Below, in pieces: positions 1 through 6,333 of a stretch of 6,890 nt of DNA. The position numbers and the translations under genes were made by a program. The DNA lies in NCBI GenBank assembly GCA_002348345.1, contig DEAY01000072.1, forward strand, positions 1 through 6,890, given 5' to 3'. The DNA is from Verrucomicrobia bacterium UBA2970. GTDB taxonomy: Bacteria > Verrucomicrobiota > Verrucomicrobiia > Limisphaerales > AAA164-E04. The notes under the pieces were generated by a model. It did not search any database, was not told the DNA's origin, and saw only the letters and a list, made by a program, of their open reading frames with translations. Positions within the stretch are counted from its first letter, which is position 1. The number at the start of each line of letters is the position of its first letter.

Positions 1-668
1 GACTTCCGATAGGCGAGATAGGTTTGAATGGCCAATGCCACTTGGGTTGATTCGGCGACCTGGCCAGGGACCAAACGAAGTCCCGTCAACCCCGTCAATT
101 CCGGAAGCTTCATCCAAAAATCCTGGCGTGAGAGTTCACCTTTATTTTCCGACGGCGGGCTGAGCACGAAGCCGAATTCGTCGATCATGTAGGGCTTCAT
201 CACGATTCGCGATGTCCCATGACCGGGACTCAGGAAAAACGTCTTTAAAACGGGGCGACGTTCCTTGAGGCTCACCTTGAGGCGATCCGGCAATACCCGT
301 TCGACCGCGACATCATATATCATCGGGACCATCTCCAGATTCCGCTTGATCTGAGCAAGATCCAAGTCGAGCAGATTGTCACCGGAACCCACGTCCGCCC
401 ATTTGAGAACTTGATCAGCCTTCAGGCGACCGTTGGTCTCCAACTTAAAACGGCGCAGGGCGAAGGCGTCGTTCTCCAGCAAGAAAAGGTCCACGGTCAC
501 CAGGACCCCCTTCCAACCCACCCACAGGAGCATCGCCGCACTCAAGACCAATGCCATCGTTCGGCCCATGACACTGAATCGCTCGTACCAGAGCACCCGG
601 CGCCGCGCCTTAACATCCAGTTGTTTGGATCGGCGTTTCTTTTTGCCTTTTTCTTTCCTAAACCACAT
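1..668 (-). CDS. ftsQ: Cell division protein FtsQ/DivIB, 3'-truncated by the window edge
   Basis: Bitopic divisome protein that links early cytoplasmic and late periplasmic division proteins (FtsB/FtsL, FtsW/FtsI). About 222 residues are visible and the C-terminus lies beyond base 1. Residues 1-32 form a very basic cytoplasmic tail (KEKGKKKRRSK near the start). Residues about 36-59 are one hydrophobic segment. Residues about 69-139 read as a POTRA domain: FALRRFKLETNG, then GDNLLDLDLAQIKRNLE, then VERVLPDRLKVSLKERRPV, which is the typical FtsQ strand-helix-strand ending. MIDEFGFVL (about residues 160-168) fits the start of the FtsQ beta domain. The ATG at 668 lies 5 bases after the ddl stop. 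An in-frame GTG at 677 overlaps that stop as GTGA and would add three residues. Neither start has a clear Shine-Dalgarno sequence, so coupling to ddl translation is likely. The identification rests on domain layout and position after ddl, since FtsQ sequences diverge strongly. Confidence 0.9.
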   Translation of the reverse strand, partial: MWFRKEKGKKKRRSKQLDVKARRRVLWYERFSVMGRTMALVLSAAMLLWVGWKGVLVTVDLFLLENDAFALRRFKLETNGRLKADQVLKWADVGSGDNLLDLDLAQIKRNLEMVPMIYDVAVERVLPDRLKVSLKERRPVLKTFFLSPGHGTSRIVMKPYMIDEFGFVLSPPSENKGELSRQDFWMKLPELTGLTGLRLVPGQVAESTQVALAIQTYLAYRK

Positions 669-673
669 TTCTA

Positions 674-1588
674 TCACGTAATGGGTTGCCCCCGGCCGGC
701 TAATGCCAGCCCCACAAGTCGTTCGCAAAGCTCCGGAAATGAGATCCCCTTCGCCGCCGCCGCCTTGGGGAGTAGCGAGGTGGCGGTCATTCCGGGCAGG
801 GTATTGACTTCCAGAGCATAAATCGTGTCTTCCCCAACCATGAAATCGACCCGGGCATACATTCCGCCACCGACGGCCGCCATGGCGGCCAGGGCAGCCT
901 GCTCGATCCCGATTCTGACGGAATCAGGAAACAATGCGGGACAAACATACTCGGTCGCCCCGGCGGTATACTTGTGATGGTAATCGTAAAACCCTTGCTT
1001 CGGACAAACTTCAACGATCGGAAGCGCCTCGCCTTCAAGCACCCCAACCGTGATTTCCCTGCCTTCGATGAACGGCTCGATCACCACGTCTCCTCCAAAG
1101 GCAAGCGCTCGATCGAGCTGCCCCGGCCAATCGCTCCAATCCCGCAACATCTCAATCCCAACACTCGATCCCTGCCGGGCGGGTTTGATGACAAGAGGCA
1201 ACCCCAAATGAGTAGGGGCTTCTCGTTCTTCCTGCCCGCAAATGACGTAGGGAGCCGTCGGGACGCCTCCGGCTTCGAAGGCCGCCTTCGATCGGGCCTT
1301 GTCAAAGGCAAGCGCACTCGTTTCAGGGCCGCATCCAGTGTAGGGCACGCCTACGGCTTCAAGCTCTCTCTGGATTGTTCCATCCTCACCGTAGGTCCCG
1401 TGGAGAGCCAAGAAAACGGCATCGGTGGTCTCCGGTAGCTTCCAGTCCCCAGGACGCGGGTCCACGTCGGTCACAACGTGCCCCAATGATTTGAGCGCCT
1501 CGATAACCGCTTGACCCGAGTTGAGAGAAACGGCTCGTTCCTCAGAGGGACCGCCTCGCATGACCACGATGTTCCAAGGCTTCTTCAT
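674..1588 (-). CDS. ddl: D-alanine--D-alanine ligase
   Basis: Cytoplasmic ATP-grasp enzyme that joins two D-Ala; the dipeptide is then added to the UDP-MurNAc-tripeptide by MurF. It has 304 residues, normal for the family. Visible motifs in order: GGPSEERAVSLNSG (12-25, E17 matching the E. coli DdlB Glu15), HGTYGEDG (63-70), PYTG (82-85), KPARQGSSVG (135-144, S141 matching Ser150), EPFIEGREITV (171-181), FYDYHHKY (200-207), ARVDFM (245-250) and LEVNTLPGMTATSLLP (259-274, with the Mg-binding E260 and N262). Y207 matches the Tyr216 typical of D-Ala-D-Ala ligases and argues against a VanA-type D-Ala-D-Lac ligase. The ATG at 1588 overlaps the murC-murB stop as ATGA. Six G lie directly against the start, too close to serve as a normal ribosome binding site, so translational coupling is likely. 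Confidence 0.97.
   Translation of the reverse strand: MKKPWNIVVMRGGPSEERAVSLNSGQAVIEALKSLGHVVTDVDPRPGDWKLPETTDAVFLALHGTYGEDGTIQRELEAVGVPYTGCGPETSALAFDKARSKAAFEAGGVPTAPYVICGQEEREAPTHLGLPLVIKPARQGSSVGIEMLRDWSDWPGQLDRALAFGGDVVIEPFIEGREITVGVLEGEALPIVEVCPKQGFYDYHHKYTAGATEYVCPALFPDSVRIGIEQAALAAMAAVGGGMYARVDFMVGEDTIYALEVNTLPGMTATSLLPKAAAAKGISFPELCERLVGLALAGRGQPIT
1585..1588 (-). promoter_or_regulatory. ATGA stop/start overlap joining murC-murB to ddl
   Basis: The TGA of murC-murB (1585-1587) and the ATG of ddl (1586-1588) share two bases. With no well-spaced Shine-Dalgarno sequence before ddl, re-initiation by the ribosome that ends murB is the likely route of ddl translation. Confidence 0.7.
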
Positions 1589-3945
1589 CCCCCCACAATC
1601 TGAACTTCCGTTCTGAGTTCGATGCCTCGGCTCAAACGAGCGCGATCCTTGATCAACTCAATCAACTTCAGCACGTCATCCGCGCTCGCCGTGCCATCAT
1701 TGACGATGAAGTTTCCATGAACCTCCGAGACCGAAGCCCCTCCGACACGCGTCCCTTTGAGCCCTAAATCATCGATTAACTTTCCTGCCGGAAGGGGACC
1801 CGGGTTCTTGAAAATACAACCTGCGCTTGGCGCGGCCGGTTGAGACTCCCAGCGCTTGGCGCTGAACCGACTCATCCGCTCTCGAACCGCTTCAACCGAC
1901 GACACTTGACCCCGGAGAACGGCCTCAATCGCAAAATGGCTTCTGAGCAGGGGGCAGCCCCGGTATTCCACATGGAGCCCTTCCACCGACCGCTCGTGAA
2001 TCTGACCGCAATAATCGATAAACTTAATCGACTCCACGAGATCGAACATCCAGGAGCCCATGGCACCAGCATTCATGCGCAGGGCTCCCCCGAGTGTGCC
2101 CGGAATGCCCTCCAAGAACTCCAGCCCGGTCAACCCGACCCGCCGCGCCTCGGCAGCCACCACACGAAGGCGGGCCCCCGCCCCGCAAATGATCCGATCC
2201 CCCTCGACGATCATTTCCGAGAAGACCGGCTGGGTCAGAGAGATCACGAGGCCCCGAATGCCGCGATCGCGGATCAATAGATTGGACCCTCTCCCCAAGA
2301 CAAAGACGGGGACCTCGTGATCTCGGGCGTGTTTTAGCGCGGTGGAAAGATCGGCAAGGGAAACGGGCTCGAGGTAGACGTCGGCCGGACCGCCCACCCG
2401 AAGCGTCGTCCGCTTGGCCAGGGGCTCGTTCAATCGAAGTTCACTCCCCCCACCCAATGCCGCCCGCAAACGGGAAACAAACTCAGCCACGACCGGAGAA
2501 GGGGGCACCCCCAACTCCGCCGCCAGTTGGCGCGCCGCCAGGGTGATTTCCCCAGCCCCGAGGAACAAAGCCAGATCCCCAGACCGAAGTTCCCCCGCTA
2601 GCCGCTGACGCAAACGATCCAGTGACGGCTCATAAACAGGCTCGCTGCCTTGAGCCGACAACGCGTCGGCCAACGCCCGTCCGGAAACCCCTGGGATGGG
2701 CGTTTCATGAGCACCATAGATCTCCGTCAACCAAACCTGATCGACTCCTCTGAAACAGGTCGCGAACCCATCCATTAAGGCTTCTGTCCGTGTGTAGCGA
2801 TGCGGCTGAAAGACCGCAATCAATCGTTGCGGACCATAACGCCGCACCGCTTGGATCGTCTCCCGAATCTCGGTGGGATGATGGGCGTAGTCATCAATCA
2901 CACGATAGCGCGAGTCTGAAAAGACGAGCTCCTGACGCCGTCGAACCCCTTTGAATTTTGAGAGCGCCCCTGAAATAACCCCCGCACTGAAACCCTGCTC
3001 GAGCAACCAGACAATGGCTGCCGTCGCATTGGAAACATTGGCCCGGCCCGCCAGTTGAAGCGTAAACTCTCCCATCAACTGATTGCCCTTCCATATCTCG
3101 AAGCGCTCGATTGACGGCTGAGCGCTATCGAAGGAACGCAGTTCGATCCGGTAATCCGCAAGGGGGTGAAACCCAAATGATCTCCCTTGAACATGGCCCG
3201 CGCCAATCTTGGCAAGGCCGGCATCGTCCGCGCAAAACACCACCCGCCCGGTCGTTCGTTTGACGAGGGCTGTAAATTCAGCATGAATCCGATCGACACT
3301 GACGAAGTAGTCGAGATGCTCATCATCAACATTGAGCAGGATTGCATCCAGCGGGTTGAAGGCTTCTAACCCTCCGTCACTCTCGTCAACCTCGGACACG
3401 AACCAAGGCAAGGGCCGATCCTGGCTATCATCACTCAATGCTTCGGGAATAATGTATCGAGCGGGCACCCCAAACTGCACGGCGTCCCCTCCAATCGCAT
3501 AGCTCGGTTGGACGGCGAGCTCATTGAGGACAAATGACAAGAGCGCTGTTGTGGTCGTCTTCCCGTGCATCCCCGCAACGCAGATCGCCTTTTGGGTCGT
3601 CATAAGGGCAGAGAGCACTTCCGCGCGTCTTAGGGTGGGAATGCCTTGGGAACGGGCAGCCAGGATCTCAGGATTGTCTTTCGGAATCGCAGACGAATAA
3701 ACGACAAAGGCCGGGTTGGCTCGCATCAACTGAGCCTCCGAGTGCCCTCGATGAATCACCGCATTTCGATCGGCAAGCCCTCGCGAGACCTCGTTCCAAG
3801 CAAGGTCCGACCCAACCACCTCAAACCCCAAATCGAGAAGCAGGTGCCCCAAACAAGCCATGCCACAACCGGAGATTCCCACCAGGAATACCGGGGTCCC
3901 CCGCTCACGTTCTAGAAGCCATGTTGCGATCTCTTGAGGCGTCAT
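1585..3945 (-). CDS. murC-murB: Bifunctional UDP-MurNAc--L-alanine ligase (MurC) / UDP-N-acetylenolpyruvoylglucosamine reductase (MurB) fusion
   Basis: One uninterrupted 786-residue frame carries two consecutive cytoplasmic enzymes. MurB reduces UDP-GlcNAc-enolpyruvate to UDP-MurNAc (FAD, NADPH); MurC adds L-Ala using ATP. MurC occupies residues 1 to about 475: GISGCGM (23-29), the ATP loop GMHGKTTTT (125-133), SEVDESD (184-190), EHLD (209-212), GRANVSNATAA (300-310), RVIDDYAHHPTEI (348-360), FQPHRYTR (379-386), LGAGEI (462-467). After a short linker MurB runs from about 490 to 786: RVGGPAD (516-522), LGRGSNLLI (550-558), GIPGTLGGALRMNAGA (613-628), YRG (661-663), SAGCIFKNP (707-715), SEVHGNFIVN (740-749) and a C-terminal LRTEV (777-781) holding the probable catalytic Glu. 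The usual catalytic Ser is Cys710. The ATG at 3945, one base after the murG stop, was chosen because it leaves 22 residues before the Rossmann motif, normal for MurC. The frame stays open up to 4080, inside murG, but without a convincing ribosome binding site. Confidence 0.96.
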   Translation of the reverse strand: MTPQEIATWLLERERGTPVFLVGISGCGMACLGHLLLDLGFEVVGSDLAWNEVSRGLADRNAVIHRGHSEAQLMRANPAFVVYSSAIPKDNPEILAARSQGIPTLRRAEVLSALMTTQKAICVAGMHGKTTTTALLSFVLNELAVQPSYAIGGDAVQFGVPARYIIPEALSDDSQDRPLPWFVSEVDESDGGLEAFNPLDAILLNVDDEHLDYFVSVDRIHAEFTALVKRTTGRVVFCADDAGLAKIGAGHVQGRSFGFHPLADYRIELRSFDSAQPSIERFEIWKGNQLMGEFTLQLAGRANVSNATAAIVWLLEQGFSAGVISGALSKFKGVRRRQELVFSDSRYRVIDDYAHHPTEIRETIQAVRRYGPQRLIAVFQPHRYTRTEALMDGFATCFRGVDQVWLTEIYGAHETPIPGVSGRALADALSAQGSEPVYEPSLDRLRQRLAGELRSGDLALFLGAGEITLAARQLAAELGVPPSPVVAEFVSRLRAALGGGSELRLNEPLAKRTTLRVGGPADVYLEPVSLADLSTALKHARDHEVPVFVLGRGSNLLIRDRGIRGLVISLTQPVFSEMIVEGDRIICGAGARLRVVAAEARRVGLTGLEFLEGIPGTLGGALRMNAGAMGSWMFDLVESIKFIDYCGQIHERSVEGLHVEYRGCPLLRSHFAIEAVLRGQVSSVEAVRERMSRFSAKRWESQPAAPSAGCIFKNPGPLPAGKLIDDLGLKGTRVGGASVSEVHGNFIVNDGTASADDVLKLIELIKDRARLSRGIELRTEVQIVGG

Positions 3946-3946
3946 C

Positions 3947-5134
3947 TTAAATCTGGGTTTGCCATCCCTCAAAATCCCATCGACTGTTTTCCCGACGTCC
4001 TCCGGAACCCTTCGGCGTTCCGGGCTGACTTGACTCTCCACCGGACACGGTTTCGCTTTCCGGCGACCCAAGGAGATCATCCACGATCCGACTCGCCGCG
4101 TTGGCTGAACTCCAACGCCCCAAGGCAGCCTTCATCGAAATTCGAGTGCTCTGATCAAAGAGCAGCGATTCGAGTCGCTGGGCCACCTGTTCGGGAACCG
4201 CTTCTGACTGGCTCAGCATGAGGGCGGCTCCGTCGCGAACGAACGCTTCTGCATTGAACCGTTGGTGATCATCAACAGCGGATGGATAGGGAATCAAGAG
4301 CCCCGGCAGTCCCGACACAGCATACTCGGAAACGCTAGACGCCCCCGCTCGCGAAAGGACGGCGGTCGCCAGACGCACCAGGATCGAGCTCTCTCGGGCG
4401 AACTCGGCGAGATGAAAGCGGGCACCAATTCGCTGATACATCACCTTCAATTCGATGCTAGACTGCCGTCCGGTCAGGTGAATGTATTGAAGCGACGGAT
4501 GCCGCGCTGACAAGAGAGGGGCCACCTCCAGCATCAACTCATTAATCGCCCTCGCCCCCTGGCTTCCCCCCATCACCAGCAGAATCGGTGCTTCCGGCCG
4601 GAGACCCAATGCCTCGGCATGGTTCGCTCCCAGGGGTTGGCCGAACTCCTCGCGAACGGGCGTCCCCGTGGCAAACACCTCCGCTCCCGGGAAAGCGCTC
4701 CTGGCAACGGGGAATCCAACATAGAGCCGATGACAGATTCGGGACAGGAGGCGATTGGCTCTCCCCGGAATGGCATTGGCTTCATGAAGGTAGACTCGAG
4801 CGCCGAAACACCGTCCCATCAAGGCCGGCGCTAGGCTGGTAAATCCCCCCATGACCAGGACCCGATGAGGACGCCATTCTCGAAACCACAACCCGCACTG
4901 CAGGAGGGAACGAATCAGTCCGAGAACGAACCCGACGCGACGGCCCCGCATCCATCCTACCGCGGGTAGGAAACGCACCTTGGCCTCAAACTCGCCTTGA
5001 GCGCTCTCTTGGTCGACCGACTTCTTAGAGGCGATCAACATCACCTCAGCGCCACGCCGGCCGCACTCAGCCCCCACGGCGAGCCCCGGGAAGAAGTGGC
5101 CCCCTGTGCCACCGCAGGCAATCGCGATTCGCAT
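3947..5134 (-). CDS. murG: UDP-N-acetylglucosamine--N-acetylmuramyl-(pentapeptide) pyrophosphoryl-undecaprenol GlcNAc transferase
   Basis: Peripheral inner-membrane GT-B glycosyltransferase (family GT28) that adds GlcNAc to lipid I to give lipid II. Starting from MRIAIACGGTGGH the protein has 395 residues. Motifs: GGTGGHFFPG (8-17), the acceptor-side loop GGFTS (96-100, often GGY.S in relatives), HEANAIPGRANRLLS (117-131), GTPVR (157-161), GGSQGARAIN (189-198), HLTGR (219-223), SRAGASSVSE (261-270, with the ribose-binding Glu270) and DHQRFNAE (289-296). Relatives usually have about 355-365 residues. The extra length is a low-complexity Ser/Gly/Glu tail at about 357-395. The ATG at 5134 is preferred because it gives the family's normal N-terminus and has AGGA seven bases upstream. 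A GTG at 5155, overlapping the ftsW stop as GTGA, would add seven residues and cannot be excluded. The stop lies one base before the murC start. Confidence 0.97.
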   Translation of the reverse strand: MRIAIACGGTGGHFFPGLAVGAECGRRGAEVMLIASKKSVDQESAQGEFEAKVRFLPAVGWMRGRRVGFVLGLIRSLLQCGLWFREWRPHRVLVMGGFTSLAPALMGRCFGARVYLHEANAIPGRANRLLSRICHRLYVGFPVARSAFPGAEVFATGTPVREEFGQPLGANHAEALGLRPEAPILLVMGGSQGARAINELMLEVAPLLSARHPSLQYIHLTGRQSSIELKVMYQRIGARFHLAEFARESSILVRLATAVLSRAGASSVSEYAVSGLPGLLIPYPSAVDDHQRFNAEAFVRDGAALMLSQSEAVPEQVAQRLESLLFDQSTRISMKAALGRWSSANAASRIVDDLLGSPESETVSGGESSQPGTPKGSGGRRENSRWDFEGWQTQI

Positions 5135-5141
5135 GGTCGAT

Positions 5142-5145
5142 TCCT
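5142..5145 (-). promoter_or_regulatory. Ribosome binding site of murG
   Basis: AGGA on the minus strand, seven bases before the ATG at 5134. It decides between this ATG and the upstream GTG at 5155 in favour of the ATG. Confidence 0.6.
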
Positions 5146-5151
5146 GATTAC

Positions 5152-6321
5152 TCACGAGATGGCCCCGACGGTTTCAGGTTCCGAGAGAAATTGGTCGGAA
5201 TCGACGAGGACGGGCGAATCCGATTCCTCATGACCTCCTCGAGCAATACTCATCAGGACGCCAACACTCACGAGCATCATGAGAAGACTCGAGCCACCAT
5301 AACTAATGAAAGGCAATGCGAGCCCCTTGTTGGGTAAGGTATTGGTGACGACACCAATGTTAATGAAGGCCTGAAGCCCCAAAAGAAAGGTGATGCCAGT
5401 TCCCAACAGGAATCCAAAATTATCTCGAGCCTTTGCCGCAATAAAAACACCGGCGATGATCAACGCGACAAACGCCATGATCACCGCCAATCCGGCCACC
5501 AACCCGAGCTCCTCCCCAATGATGGCAAAAATGAAGTCACTCTCCTTCAAAGGAAGGAAGCCCAGTTTCTGCCGCCCGTTGCCCAACCCCAAGCCCTCGA
5601 TCCCACCCGAGCCCAAGGCCAGCAGTGACAACCAGACCTGGTAGCCCACTCCATCCTTCATCGCCTCAGGATTCAACCAGGCCTTGAGCCGCTCGCTCCG
5701 AATCGGATCGATGATCAACGAAATCACCAACGCGGTGGTTCCCGTCACCAAGATCGGAATCACATACCGCCACCGAGCCCCAGCCACCATGAGCATCACC
5801 ACCGAAACCGCTGCCAAAAGGACGGTCGTTCCTCGATCCGGCTCAACAAAAATCAAGCCAAGGATGGTCCCGATCACGAGCCCCGGCACCACCAATCCGC
5901 GCCAGAATTCTGGGATAAAACGCCGGTAGCGATCCCCATACCAAGCAATGAAGACAATCAGGGCCAGTTTGGCCACTTCAGAGGGTTGAAAACTAAATCC
6001 TTCCACCACAAACCAACGACGCGCGCCATTGATCCGGCTCCCGAACTCGGGATGAAGCACCAACGCGAGAAGCGTCCCAGATAACAAAAGAGGAACCCAG
6101 AACCAGGTCTTCAGTAACCGATAATCAGACAGTGCCATCAGCATGCACAACAAGAATCCCAGGGCCGACCAAATGAGCTGCTTGATGAGAAAGGAATGAT
6201 CTCCCCCATAGAGGACGGAACTGTAGAGCATCACCATCCCGAACGTGAGCAATCCGGCCACCGCCAGGACGAGGAACATCGTTGCCGTTCTCATGGTCAT
6301 TCGTGGATCACTCCCCGCCAT
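5152..6321 (-). CDS. ftsW: Lipid II polymerase FtsW (SEDS family peptidoglycan glycosyltransferase)
   Basis: Polytopic inner-membrane SEDS protein that polymerises lipid II into septal glycan strands with its cognate transpeptidase (FtsI/PBP3). The 389 residues contain about ten hydrophobic segments, the family norm. Motifs: NGARRW (98-103), FQPSEVAKL (111-119), EPDRGTTVLL (160-169), DGVGYQVWLSLLALGSGG (223-240), GLGLGNGRQKLGFLPLKESDFIFAIIGEELG (244-274 as a region) with the presumed catalytic Asp262 in ESDFIFA, and NKGLALPFISYGGSS (331-345). FtsW rather than RodA is favoured by its place between the murD side of the cluster and murG. The last 25 or so residues form an acidic cytoplasmic tail. 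The ATG at 6321 was chosen for its ribosome binding site. A TTG directly before it (6324) and ATGs at 6300 and 6294 are alternatives. The stop at 5152 lies 17 bases before the murG ATG. Confidence 0.95.
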   Translation of the reverse strand: MAGSDPRMTMRTATMFLVLAVAGLLTFGMVMLYSSVLYGGDHSFLIKQLIWSALGFLLCMLMALSDYRLLKTWFWVPLLLSGTLLALVLHPEFGSRINGARRWFVVEGFSFQPSEVAKLALIVFIAWYGDRYRRFIPEFWRGLVVPGLVIGTILGLIFVEPDRGTTVLLAAVSVVMLMVAGARWRYVIPILVTGTTALVISLIIDPIRSERLKAWLNPEAMKDGVGYQVWLSLLALGSGGIEGLGLGNGRQKLGFLPLKESDFIFAIIGEELGLVAGLAVIMAFVALIIAGVFIAAKARDNFGFLLGTGITFLLGLQAFINIGVVTNTLPNKGLALPFISYGGSSLLMMLVSVGVLMSIARGGHEESDSPVLVDSDQFLSEPETVGAIS

Positions 6322-6327
6322 CAAACA

Positions 6328-6333
6328 TCCCTC
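6328..6333 (-). promoter_or_regulatory. Ribosome binding site of ftsW
   Basis: GAGGGA on the minus strand with AGGG seven bases before the ATG at 6321. Its first base is the last base of the upstream gene's TAG stop, so ribosomes ending there finish on the ftsW initiation site. Confidence 0.6.

Noticed and set aside
411..821. Plus-strand open frame of 136 codons across the ftsQ-ddl junction
   Set aside because: It is antisense to two well-supported genes and its translation is low-complexity, with no recognisable domain.
974..1438. Plus-strand open frame of 154 codons opposite ddl
   Set aside because: The opposite strand encodes an intact Ddl with all catalytic motifs; this frame is a by-product of its codon usage and shows no family features.
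674..1588. VanA-type D-Ala-D-Lac ligase (glycopeptide resistance)
   Set aside because: The FYDY..KY motif with Tyr207 is that of housekeeping D-Ala-D-Ala ligases, and the gene sits in the dcw cluster with no van regulatory or accessory genes.
1840..2280. Plus-strand open frame of 146 codons opposite the MurB domain
   Set aside because: Antisense shadow of MurB, with no domain and no ribosome binding context.
3946..4080. A 45-residue N-terminal extension of MurC starting at ATG 4080
   Set aside because: It lies entirely inside or against murG, has no convincing ribosome binding site and no counterpart in MurC proteins; the ATG at 3945 gives a normal start. Kept as a finding because of the overlap with the MurG tail.
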